A stretch of 36,986 bases of DNA from an uncultured Mycoplasmatota bacterium (GTDB taxonomy: Bacteria > Bacillota_I > Bacilli_A > RF39 > UBA660). Below are positions 15,723-22,849 of the stretch, one piece after another. The notes beneath the pieces were generated by a model that searched no databases, had not been told where the DNA came from, and saw only the letters and a program-made list of their open reading frames with translations. Position numbers and translations under genes: made by a program. The stretch's first letter is position 1. Each line of letters opens with the position of its first letter. The stretch spans positions 1 to 36,986 of the forward strand of contig USRP01000004.1 of NCBI GenBank assembly GCA_900557185.1, in the 5' to 3' direction.

Positions 15723-18234
15723 CTTTATTTTCAAAATCATTTAAAAAGTCATCGATTGTTAAAATTCTCTCATCGATTTCTTTTAGTGAAATCTTTTTTT
15801 CTGGTGTTGTAATGGGAACAATTTCTTCTTGTTCTTCTTCCAATTTTGTTGTAATTACACCAGTACTGAGATATTTTTCTTTGACTGTAGATCCAGTTGA
15901 GTATCGATCGGCTACTTTAAATTCGGTTAATTTTTTCATAACGATATCGTCTTTTGTCTTTAAATAAATTTCACTCTTACTTGGAAGTACAAATGTATTT
16001 AAGATATAGTATGGATTTGTTTTCACATCTCTTACAATTTGTATTCCACGTCGAGCACGTGACATTTTATCAAATTCTGTTAGTTTTACTCTTTTGGCTG
16101 TATTTTTCTTTGTCAGTACTGTTAAGTATTCACTTTTACCGTCAAATAAACTTGTTCCAACGACATAGTCATCTTTTAAACTAATCGATTTGACTCCACT
16201 ACCCTTTGGACCAGTAAATGGAATTTCCGCTACTTCATACCAAAGACCATAACCACGATATGTTGTAACAAAAATATCTTGATAGTTTTCACTAGATACA
16301 AAGATTAATTCATCATTTTCTTTTAATTTCATACTTGTCATAGGTTTTGTATAACGTTGTACTTTAAAATCTTTGACATGTGTACGTTTAATCATACCTA
16401 GTTTTGTTGCTTGAGTAATCACGATATCAGATTCAAAATCTTTGACGGCAATTGCTCCAATGATACGTTCTCCTTCTTTTAATTTAATGACGTTACTAAT
16501 ATGTTTTCCTAGATCTTTCCATTTTAAATCAGGAATGATATGAACAGGAACATATAGGTAATTACCAAAGTTCGTAAACATTAAAATCGTATCTAATGTA
16601 TTTAACTTCATGGTATGAGTCACGAAATCTCCTTCTTTTACCGCAGTTGCATCCGTAGATGCTTGATAACTACGAAGAGAGACACGTTTTACATATCCAT
16701 CATTGGTAATCACAACAATGACATCTTCTTTTGGAATCATAACCGATGTATCAATTTTAATCTCTGTAATCTCTTCTTTAATTTCTGTTAAACGTGGTGT
16801 TGCATATCCTTTTTTCACAGCACGTAATTCTTCTTTCATAACACTCTTTAGTTTATCTTCATTAGAGATAATTTCTTCTAAACGTGCGACTTCTGCTTGT
16901 AAATGTTTTAATTCAGATTCTAATTCTGTTACGTCAGTATTTGTTAAACGGTAAAGTTGTAATGTAACGATTGCTTCTGCTTGTTCTTCGGTAAATTCAA
17001 ATTGTTTTACTAAGTTTAATTTGGCATCACTTTTATTTTTACTAGCACGAATCGTTTTGATTACTTCATCTAAGATAGATAAAGCACGAATTAAACCTTC
17101 TAAAATATGCATTCTCTTTTTGGCAACACGTAATTCAAAATTTGTTCTTCTTGTAATTACTTCTTTTTCATGAGCAATATAAGCATCTAATATTGGTAGT
17201 ATTCCCACTGTCATTGGACGATGATTAATGATTGCTACCATATTAAATGTATAAGATACTTGCATATCTGTATTTTTTAGTAAATAGTTTAAAACTAATT
17301 CGCGATTGGCATCTTTTTTGAGATCGATAGCAATTCTAAGTCCTTCTCTTGATGTTTCATCACGAACTTCTTGAATTCCTTCTATTTTCTTATCAATACG
17401 AATTTCATCAATACGACGTACCATATTGGCTTTATTTACTTCGTATGGAATTTCATCAATAATAATTTGTTCTTTTCCTTTTTGTTTTTCAAAATGGATT
17501 TTGCTACGGATGATGATCTTTCCACGACCTGTTTCATATGCTTCACGAATTCCTTTTAATCCTTCGACAATACCTCCTGTTGGAAAGTCAGGTCCTTTGA
17601 CAATTTCCATAATCGTATCTAAACGACAGTTTGGACTATCGATACGTTTGATTGTCGCATCGATGACTTCTCCTAAGTTATGGGTTGGAATATTGGTTGC
17701 ATATCCCGCACTAATTCCCATTGCTCCATTGACAAGTAATAATGGAAATTTAACGGGAAGTACGGTTGGTTCTAATAAAGTATCATCGTAGTTTGGAACC
17801 CATTCTACAGTATCTTTATCGATATCAGTTAAAAGTTCATTACTTATTTTAGATAGTCTAGCTTCTGTATAACGCATTGCTGCTGGACTATCTCCATCCA
17901 TAGAACCATTATTTCCATGCATATCGATATATATCGCATTTTGTTTCCACCATTGACTCATACGTACCATCGCATCGTAAATAGAAGAGTCTCCATGTGG
18001 ATGGTAAGCTCCCATGATATTTCCTACTGCTTTGGCTGATTTTTTATATGGTTTATCGTATGTATTATGATCACGATACATCGCATATAAAATACGTCTT
18101 TGTACTGGCTTTAGACCATCTCTTACATCTGGTAAAGCACGGTATTGAATAATTTCTTTGGAATATTCTCCAAATCGTTCTCCTAATATTTCTTCTAGTG
18201 AATATTCATAAATTCGTTTGATTACTTCTTGCAT
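15715..18234 (-). CDS. parC: DNA topoisomerase IV subunit A
   Basis: The DNA-cleaving subunit of topoisomerase IV, which decatenates sister chromosomes. It has 839 residues. The breakage-reunion domain contains ALPDVRDGLKPVQRRILYAM, the quinolone-determining region YHPHGDSSIYDAM (about 77-89) and the catalytic tyrosine Y122 in AAMRYTEARLS. MHGNNGSMDGDSPAAMRY is the ParC form; GyrA would have a GNFGS-type sequence. The C-terminal half carries beta-pinwheel repeats. It is the last gene of a parE-orf-parC operon, starting 15 bases after the middle gene behind AGGTGA. Confidence 0.95.
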   Translation of the reverse strand: MQEVIKRIYEYSLEEILGERFGEYSKEIIQYRALPDVRDGLKPVQRRILYAMYRDHNTYDKPYKKSAKAVGNIMGAYHPHGDSSIYDAMVRMSQWWKQNAIYIDMHGNNGSMDGDSPAAMRYTEARLSKISNELLTDIDKDTVEWVPNYDDTLLEPTVLPVKFPLLLVNGAMGISAGYATNIPTHNLGEVIDATIKRIDSPNCRLDTIMEIVKGPDFPTGGIVEGLKGIREAYETGRGKIIIRSKIHFEKQKGKEQIIIDEIPYEVNKANMVRRIDEIRIDKKIEGIQEVRDETSREGLRIAIDLKKDANRELVLNYLLKNTDMQVSYTFNMVAIINHRPMTVGILPILDAYIAHEKEVITRRTNFELRVAKKRMHILEGLIRALSILDEVIKTIRASKNKSDAKLNLVKQFEFTEEQAEAIVTLQLYRLTNTDVTELESELKHLQAEVARLEEIISNEDKLKSVMKEELRAVKKGYATPRLTEIKEEITEIKIDTSVMIPKEDVIVVITNDGYVKRVSLRSYQASTDATAVKEGDFVTHTMKLNTLDTILMFTNFGNYLYVPVHIIPDLKWKDLGKHISNVIKLKEGERIIGAIAVKDFESDIVITQATKLGMIKRTHVKDFKVQRYTKPMTSMKLKENDELIFVSSENYQDIFVTTYRGYGLWYEVAEIPFTGPKGSGVKSISLKDDYVVGTSLFDGKSEYLTVLTKKNTAKRVKLTEFDKMSRARRGIQIVRDVKTNPYYILNTFVLPSKSEIYLKTKDDIVMKKLTEFKVADRYSTGSTVKEKYLSTGVITTKLEEEQEEIVPITTPEKKISLKEIDERILTIDDFLNDFENKEV

Positions 18235-18249
18235 AACTTCACCTACTTT

Positions 18250-19044
18250 TTATAATGTCTTTACTTTCTCGTAGCACATTCTCGCATCATAAATTGGATA
18301 AATATTATCTAATTTATGTTTTTCTATATAATCTGGATAATAGATAATTTGTTCAAAATCACTTGCTCTATACTCCTGCATATCGATTACATTTACATAT
18401 GTAAAATGATTTGTCCTCGTTAAAAACATCCATCCATAAGATGTTGCATACTCCCCTTTTGGTTTATGATAACCAACATATAAATCAGTCACTAGAATAG
18501 CTTTATGTTGTTCTAACTCTTTTAATTTTAAGATATGTTGTTTTAACTCCTGAATCAATAACTTTCTAGTAATCAACAGATCATCTTCACTTGTATAACA
18601 AAGTTGGGTCTGCCAGTGTAATTTCTCTTTACGTAGACCAACGATAGATGAACAAATGACTCCACATTCACTTAATGCTTGATACATTTCTGAATAAGTC
18701 ATTGGTTTTGTATTGTGAATGATATCTTTGACACACTTCTTTTCTGTTTCTTTTACATATATATCATAATTTTTATCTAAGTTATTTTCCAACAATGGAT
18801 TAGGGATTACCATCTCAGGACTATCATATATTTCTCCTGTTCCAATATTTAAATATTTTCCTTTTAAATCAAAATCTTCGTCATCAAAAAGAGGCATGAT
18901 AATATCTGTAATTTCTAATTCTAAGATACTTTCACGCATCTTTCCAAAACGATATACATATTCTCTCACACAAGACATAATATAAACTTCTTCTGGTAAG
19001 AAATAGAAAGATTCTGGAATTTCAACATAAGGATCAAATCTCAT
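18250..19044 (-). CDS. Unknown protein encoded between parE and parC
   Basis: A 264-residue soluble protein with no signal peptide, membrane segment or catalytic motif that I recognise. It begins MRFDPYVEIPESFYFLPEEV and is rich in aromatic and acidic residues, with a leucine/lysine helix near residue 175 (LLIQELKQHILKLKELEQHK). The start at 19044 is supported by AGAGGTG, ten bases after the parE stop; the longer frame would begin inside parE. parE and parC are usually adjacent, so an inserted gene with tight spacing is notable. Co-transcription with the topoisomerase genes is likely. I assign no function. Confidence 0.7.
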   Translation of the reverse strand: MRFDPYVEIPESFYFLPEEVYIMSCVREYVYRFGKMRESILELEITDIIMPLFDDEDFDLKGKYLNIGTGEIYDSPEMVIPNPLLENNLDKNYDIYVKETEKKCVKDIIHNTKPMTYSEMYQALSECGVICSSIVGLRKEKLHWQTQLCYTSEDDLLITRKLLIQELKQHILKLKELEQHKAILVTDLYVGYHKPKGEYATSYGWMFLTRTNHFTYVNVIDMQEYRASDFEQIIYYPDYIEKHKLDNIYPIYDARMCYEKVKTL

Positions 19045-19054
19045 ATTTACACCT

Positions 19055-20965
19055 CTAACTAATTTGATAATTATCTTGTAGACCAAATTCTACATTTTCT
19101 TCAATCCATTCTTTTCTAGGCTCTACTTTATCACCCATTAAAACACGTACTCTTTTTTCTGCTAAAGCAGCATCACTAATATTAATTTTAATTAAACTAC
19201 GTGTATCTGGATTCATCGTTGTCTCCCATAATTGATCGGCATTCATTTCTCCTAACCCCTTATATCTTTGTGTTTCTGTTTTTTTACCTTTATATTTTTC
19301 TAATACTTGTTTTCGATCATCTTCTGTCCAAGCATAAGAAAGTTCTTTCCCACAAGTAATTTTATATAGTGGTGGCATTGCGATATAAAGTTTGCCCGCT
19401 TCAATTAATGGCTTCATATAACGATAGAAGAATGTTAGTAATAGAATTTGAATATGAGAGCCATCGACATCGGCATCGGTCATAATAATTACTTTATCAT
19501 AGTTAGAATCTTCTACTTCAAAATCACTTCCACAACCAGCACCTACGGTATGGATAATGGTATTGATTTCTTCATTTTTTAAAATATCTTCCATAGTTGC
19601 TTTCTCAGAGTTAATTACTTTTCCACGAAGTGGTAAAATGGCTTGAAATTTACGGTCTCTTCCCTGTTTCGCACTACCTCCGGCAGAATCACCCTCGACT
19701 AAGAATAATTCGTTTTTCTTTGGATTTTTTGCTTGTGCAGGAGCGAGTTTTCCACTTAAAGCACGTTCTTTGGTATTCTTACTCTTTCCATTACGTGCTT
19801 CATCACGAGCTTTTCTAGCAGCTTCACGTACTAATTTACTCTTCACCATTTTATTTAATATTTTAGTTGCAATCTCTTTATTTTCTTCTAAATAAAATTG
19901 TAGCTTCTCTGATACAATTCCATCGACAATTGGACGAGCTTCTGGTGTTCCTAATTTTCCTTTGGTCTGTCCTTCGAATTGTAATTTATCTTCTGGAATT
20001 TGTAAACTAATAATAGCAGTTAAACCTTCTCTAGTATCACTACCCTCTAAATTTTTATCTTTGGCTTTTAAAAAGTTATTTGTTCTCGCATAATCATTAA
20101 ATACTCTTGTAACTGCTGTTTTAAAACCTACTTCATGAGTTCCACCATCATTTGTTTTTACATTATTTACAAATGATACTAAATTTTCACTGTATTCTTC
20201 CGTATATTGAAAAGCAATTTCAACACGAATTCCGTCTTTCTCACCCATAAAATGAACTGGCTTATGTAATACTTTTTTATCTTCATTTAAATATTCAACA
20301 AAAGCTTCTAAACCATTCGCATAGTGAAATTCACGTTTCTTATTATCTTCTTCATCTTCTACCGTCACTGTTAACCCTTTTAATAAGAAAGCACATTCTT
20401 GCATTCTTTCACAAATCGTAGTAAAGGAAAAAGTCGTAGTAGAAAAAATAGTATCATCTGGCATAAAACGGACTGTTGTTCCGGTTTTACTTGTCTTTTC
20501 TATTTTCTTTAGTTTTTGATCTACTTTACCCCCATCTTTAAAACGAATAAAGTATTTATATCCATCTCTACAAATTGTTACTTCCATCCATTTACTAAGG
20601 GCATTTACAACAGAAGCACCTACTCCATGTAATCCTCCTGATACTTTGTATCCACCCTCTTCAAATTTACCTCCAGCATGTAATACAGTATAAATTACTT
20701 CTGGTGTTGATTTTCCTGTATCGTGCATTCCTACAGGAACACCACGTCCACTATCACTTACTTCAATCGAATGATCTTTATGCATGATAATAGAAATTCT
20801 ATCTCCATACCCATTAATTACTTCATCAATTCCATTATCTACAATTTCCCATACTAAGTGATGTAATCCTCTCTTGTCAGTAGAACCAATATACATACCA
20901 GGACGTTTTCTAACTGCTTCTAGTCCTTCTAAAACTTTAATTGAATGTTCATCATATTTTGCCAT
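19055..20965 (-). CDS. parE: DNA topoisomerase IV subunit B
   Basis: The ATPase subunit of topoisomerase IV. The 636 residues match ParE. The GHKL ATP-binding motifs are HHLVWEIVDNGIDE, DSGRGVPVGMH and GGLHGVGASVVNAL. The transducer domain follows, then the TOPRIM domain with EGDSAGGSAKQGRDR (about 424) and MTDADVDGSHI. WEIVDNGIDE in place of the gyrase VDNSIDE pattern, plus linkage to parC, favour ParE over GyrB. It is the first gene of the operon, behind AGGGTGAT, with an extended -10 at 20987-20992. Confidence 0.93.
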   Translation of the reverse strand: MAKYDEHSIKVLEGLEAVRKRPGMYIGSTDKRGLHHLVWEIVDNGIDEVINGYGDRISIIMHKDHSIEVSDSGRGVPVGMHDTGKSTPEVIYTVLHAGGKFEEGGYKVSGGLHGVGASVVNALSKWMEVTICRDGYKYFIRFKDGGKVDQKLKKIEKTSKTGTTVRFMPDDTIFSTTTFSFTTICERMQECAFLLKGLTVTVEDEEDNKKREFHYANGLEAFVEYLNEDKKVLHKPVHFMGEKDGIRVEIAFQYTEEYSENLVSFVNNVKTNDGGTHEVGFKTAVTRVFNDYARTNNFLKAKDKNLEGSDTREGLTAIISLQIPEDKLQFEGQTKGKLGTPEARPIVDGIVSEKLQFYLEENKEIATKILNKMVKSKLVREAARKARDEARNGKSKNTKERALSGKLAPAQAKNPKKNELFLVEGDSAGGSAKQGRDRKFQAILPLRGKVINSEKATMEDILKNEEINTIIHTVGAGCGSDFEVEDSNYDKVIIMTDADVDGSHIQILLLTFFYRYMKPLIEAGKLYIAMPPLYKITCGKELSYAWTEDDRKQVLEKYKGKKTETQRYKGLGEMNADQLWETTMNPDTRSLIKINISDAALAEKRVRVLMGDKVEPRKEWIEENVEFGLQDNYQIS

Positions 20966-20986
20966 AATATCACCCTAATACTTTCT

Positions 20987-20995
20987 ATTATAACA
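20987..20995 (-). promoter_or_regulatory. parE operon promoter (-10 only)
   Basis: Extended -10 TGTTATAAT. I see no good -35 at 16-18 bp spacing. Confidence 0.5.
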
Positions 20996-21036
20996 CATTT
21001 CCCTTACTTTCTCCTATTTCAAGATACAGGAAAATC

Positions 21037-21061
21037 AAAAAAAAAGCAAGTAATACCTTGC
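21037..21061 (-). terminator. Leftward terminator upstream of parE
   Basis: Hairpin GCAAG/CTTGC (21046-21050 with 21057-21061) followed by nine T on the leftward strand. No gene ends here on that strand, so it may end a leftward RNA from cassette A's upstream region or simply insulate parE. Confidence 0.5.
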
Positions 21062-21081
21062 ATAATAGATAAAGTAAATTC

Positions 21082-21105
21082 AAAAAAAAGAGAAATCATT
21101 TCCTC
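21082..21105 (-). terminator. Second leftward terminator-like hairpin upstream of parE
   Basis: An imperfect hairpin (GAGGAAAT/ATTTCTC, one bulge) followed by eight T on the leftward strand. It is in tandem with the one at 21037-21061. Confidence 0.35.
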
Positions 21106-21203
21106 ATCATGCAGGAACTCACTCTATTTTTATCGTAAGTAATTAATAGGAATGTGAAATGGTTAGGTATCCCAATTTTTGTTAAATAGATGGGAGGTGA
21201 TTT

Positions 21204-21305
21204 ATGAAAGATCATGATTTTACATCATCGATTTTGAAACTCCTTCGAACTATTATCTTATATCAGATTATAAAAATAATTACAAAAAAACCTAACCGTA
21301 GTTAG
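21204..21305 (+). CDS. Small hydrophobic peptide, putative type I toxin (cassette A)
   Basis: A 33-residue peptide with a polar start (KDHDFTSS), a hydrophobic helix (ILKLLRTIILYQIIKII) and a basic end (TKKPNRS). GGGAGGTGA lies just before the ATG. Compared with cassette B, most differences inside the helix are at third codon positions, so the peptide itself is under selection. The mRNA leader (GGTTAGGTATCCC, 21161-21173) is complementary to the 3' side (CCTAACC at 21291 and GGGATGCC at 21322). A rightward terminator follows at 21322-21349, and an antisense RNA overlaps the 3' end. The architecture is that of type I toxins acting on the membrane; the family is not one I can name. Confidence 0.65.
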   Translation: MKDHDFTSSILKLLRTIILYQIIKIITKKPNRS

Positions 21306-21364
21306 GTAACCCAAAACAAACGGGATGCCTTGCTTAGCATTCCTTTTTTGTGACTTTCATCACT
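21284..21364 (-). ncRNA. Putative antisense antitoxin RNA A
   Basis: A predicted leftward RNA of about 80 nt. It starts downstream of the extended -10 TGTTATACT (-10 at 21371-21376) and ends at the perfect hairpin CCTAAC/GTTAGG (21291-21306) followed by seven T. It overlaps the last seven codons of the peptide gene and its 3' UTR. The sequence and both signals recur at 21.6 and 22.1 kb. Confidence 0.6.
21322..21349 (+). terminator. Terminator of the cassette A peptide mRNA
   Basis: Hairpin GGGATGC/GCATTCC (one G-T pair), an eight-base loop and six T. It is repeated at 21635-21662 and 22107-22134. Confidence 0.7.
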
Positions 21365-21516
21365 AACCATAGTATAACATAAAACTTTCACATAAGTCAT
21401 CTATTTATTATTTTTTTCAGTTTCTTGCAGGAACTTGCGATATATTTCTTGTAAGTAATTAGTAGGAATGTGAATGGTTAGGCATCCTATTTACAAAGGT
21501 AGATGGGAGGTGATTT

Positions 21517-21612
21517 ATGAAAGATTATGATTTCTCATCATCGCTTCTACAACTCCTCCGTACAATCATCTTGTACCAGATTATTAAAATCATATCTAAA
21601 AAAAAGCCCTAA
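21517..21612 (+). CDS. Small hydrophobic peptide, putative type I toxin (cassette B)
   Basis: A 31-residue paralogue of the cassette A peptide: KDYDFSSS, then LLQLLRTIILYQIIKII, then SKKKP. GGGAGGTGA precedes the ATG. Upstream DNA from about 21428 repeats cassette A from about 21112 (GCAGGAACT through TAGGAATGTG and the GGTTAGG leader). The leader's GGCATCC (21481-21487) pairs with GGATGCC (21636-21642); cassette A has a U-G pair where B has C-G, a compensatory-type difference. Terminator and antisense RNA are as in A. Toxicity is inferred from architecture. Confidence 0.65.
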   Translation: MKDYDFSSSLLQLLRTIILYQIIKIISKKKP

Positions 21613-21677
21613 CCGTAGTTAGGTAATCCGTAACGGGATGCCTTTCTTAGCATTCCTTTTTTGTGATTTTCATCACT
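21599..21677 (-). ncRNA. Putative antisense antitoxin RNA B
   Basis: A leftward RNA of about 78 nt from the extended -10 TGATATACT (-10 at 21684-21689) to hairpin CCTAAC/GTTAGG (21608-21623) and its T-run. It covers the end of the cassette B ORF and the 3' UTR. The ends are estimated. Confidence 0.6.
21635..21662 (+). terminator. Terminator of the cassette B peptide mRNA
   Basis: Hairpin GGGATGC (21635-21641) with GCATTCC (21650-21656), then six T. Confidence 0.7.
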
Positions 21678-21714
21678 AACCATAGTATATCATAAAGTAT
21701 CAAAAAATGAAACA

Positions 21715-22029
21715 TCATTTATTCTGTGTATCATTTTCAGGTGTCGACAAGAAAGCTTCTTGTTTTATATTCAATACTTCAGTATGAGAATCAACAAAGT
21801 TTGTATAATTCTCTCTAAGAATTCCTATTTGTAACATCATATCTTCAATATCAGGATAACATTGATTGTGACTCATTTGATAATCATCTAAATCTAGAAA
21901 TAAATTTTCGGCATCAATTAATAATTGTAATAATTTTGCTGCAGGAACATCTAATTTTTTCCATTCACGTTCTCTAATATCTGTAACTTGAAAACGATCA
22001 TTTCCTTTTTCGCTTTGCATATCAGGCAT
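21715..22029 (-). CDS. Small unknown protein downstream of the antitoxin-only cassette
   Basis: A 104-residue soluble, acidic, helix-rich protein (AAKLLQLLIDAENLFLDLDD). It has no cysteine pair, signal peptide or motif that I can name. AGAGGTG lies nine bases before the ATG. No clear promoter sits between it and the antitoxin-like RNA C, whose terminator is 40-50 bases upstream, so expression may depend on read-through of that hairpin. It occupies the place where a cassette C toxin ORF would be, on the opposite strand. I infer that it was inserted into, or replaced part of, a former cassette. The function is unknown. Confidence 0.6.
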   Translation of the reverse strand: MPDMQSEKGNDRFQVTDIREREWKKLDVPAAKLLQLLIDAENLFLDLDDYQMSHNQCYPDIEDMMLQIGILRENYTNFVDSHTEVLNIKQEAFLSTPENDTQNK

Positions 22030-22066
22030 TATCTCAACACCTCTTCCACTATATTTATTTTATCTT

Positions 22067-22149
22067 AAAAAAAGCCCTAACCGTAGTTAGGTAACCCTCT
22101 AATAATGGGATGCCTTTCTTAGCATTCCTTTTTTGTGATTTTCATCACT
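22067..22149 (-). ncRNA. Orphan antitoxin-like RNA C (no toxin ORF)
   Basis: The same promoter (TGATATACT, -10 at 22156-22161), body and terminator (CCTAAC/GTTAGG at 22076-22091 plus seven T) as antitoxins A and B. The similarity continues into what would be the last toxin codons (ATCT.AAAAAAAGCCC) and then stops, and no peptide ORF follows. It could act in trans on A and B, or as an attenuator before the 104-residue gene. Confidence 0.55.
22107..22134 (+). terminator. Rightward terminator retained in cassette C
   Basis: Hairpin GGGATGC/GCATTCC plus six T, matching the cassette A and B copies although no rightward peptide gene precedes it. Confidence 0.55.
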
Positions 22150-22253
22150 AACAATAGTATATCATAGAATTCATAGAAAAACATCGTTTTTTTATATTTA
22201 TCGTATGAATGTCTAGCATATGACTATTTTTTACCAAAATACATTGGAATGAT

Positions 22254-22739
22254 TTAGATTATTTTATTTGCTTCGATAATATCTTGTAATTCTTGGTAGA
22301 CGGAATCTACTTTTTCTTTTTCTCCTTCGATTGCTACTACTTTCATAGCTGGAGAGATATAATCATCTATTTCAAATTTTACATGATCCTTTTGATAAAC
22401 AACACGATTACGTTCTAATACTTTTTTTGTATTTAAATCTAATATATCAATTAATGAAGTAACAAAGTTACGATTATCATCAGTAATCATTAATTCATCT
22501 GTTTCTCGACGTACTGTTAACGTCTCATCATTTAAATTATCATCTTTAAAGTTTAATAGTTCAACAGTTTGATTGTCATATGTATTTTTCGTAATTCTTG
22601 CCATAATTTTACCACCATTTTTAAATAGTGTTCTTATCTGATGGTATGATTCTACTTTCTCATAATTATGATCAATACAGTATTGAATAAATTCATTCAC
22701 ATCTTTTACTTGAAAACTGTATTCATATTCTTGATTCAT
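22254..22739 (-). CDS. CYTH-like domain protein
   Basis: A 161-residue protein that opens NQEYEYSFQVKDVNEF, the short strand with alternating glutamates typical of CYTH (adenylate cyclase/thiamine triphosphatase) folds. Later ERNRVVYQKDHVKFEIDDY and VVAIEGEKEKVDSVYQEL fit the second half of the tunnel. Such proteins bind or hydrolyse triphosphorylated substrates with divalent metal, but which substrate is not predictable here. The start at 22739 is set by AGGAGGTG; the longer frame has no ribosome binding site. It lies 110 bases downstream of ftsK. The domain call is by pattern only. Confidence 0.6.
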   Translation of the reverse strand: MNQEYEYSFQVKDVNEFIQYCIDHNYEKVESYHQIRTLFKNGGKIMARITKNTYDNQTVELLNFKDDNLNDETLTVRRETDELMITDDNRNFVTSLIDILDLNTKKVLERNRVVYQKDHVKFEIDDYISPAMKVVAIEGEKEKVDSVYQELQDIIEANKII

Positions 22740-22849
22740 ATCTATCCACCTCCTAACACATCTTCGATATGAAATAATTCGTATTTGCTTTCTGATAGAA
22801 ACATGTCTATTCATGAATACAATAAACAAAAAACGAAGAAAAATCAAGT

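Noticed and set aside
21130..22165. Repeats at 21.1-22.2 kb considered as a CRISPR array or insertion element
   Set aside because: Units are 150-320 bases apart, contain ORFs, promoters and terminators, and have no spacers, terminal inverted repeats or transposase. They are explained better as duplicated toxin-antitoxin-like cassettes.
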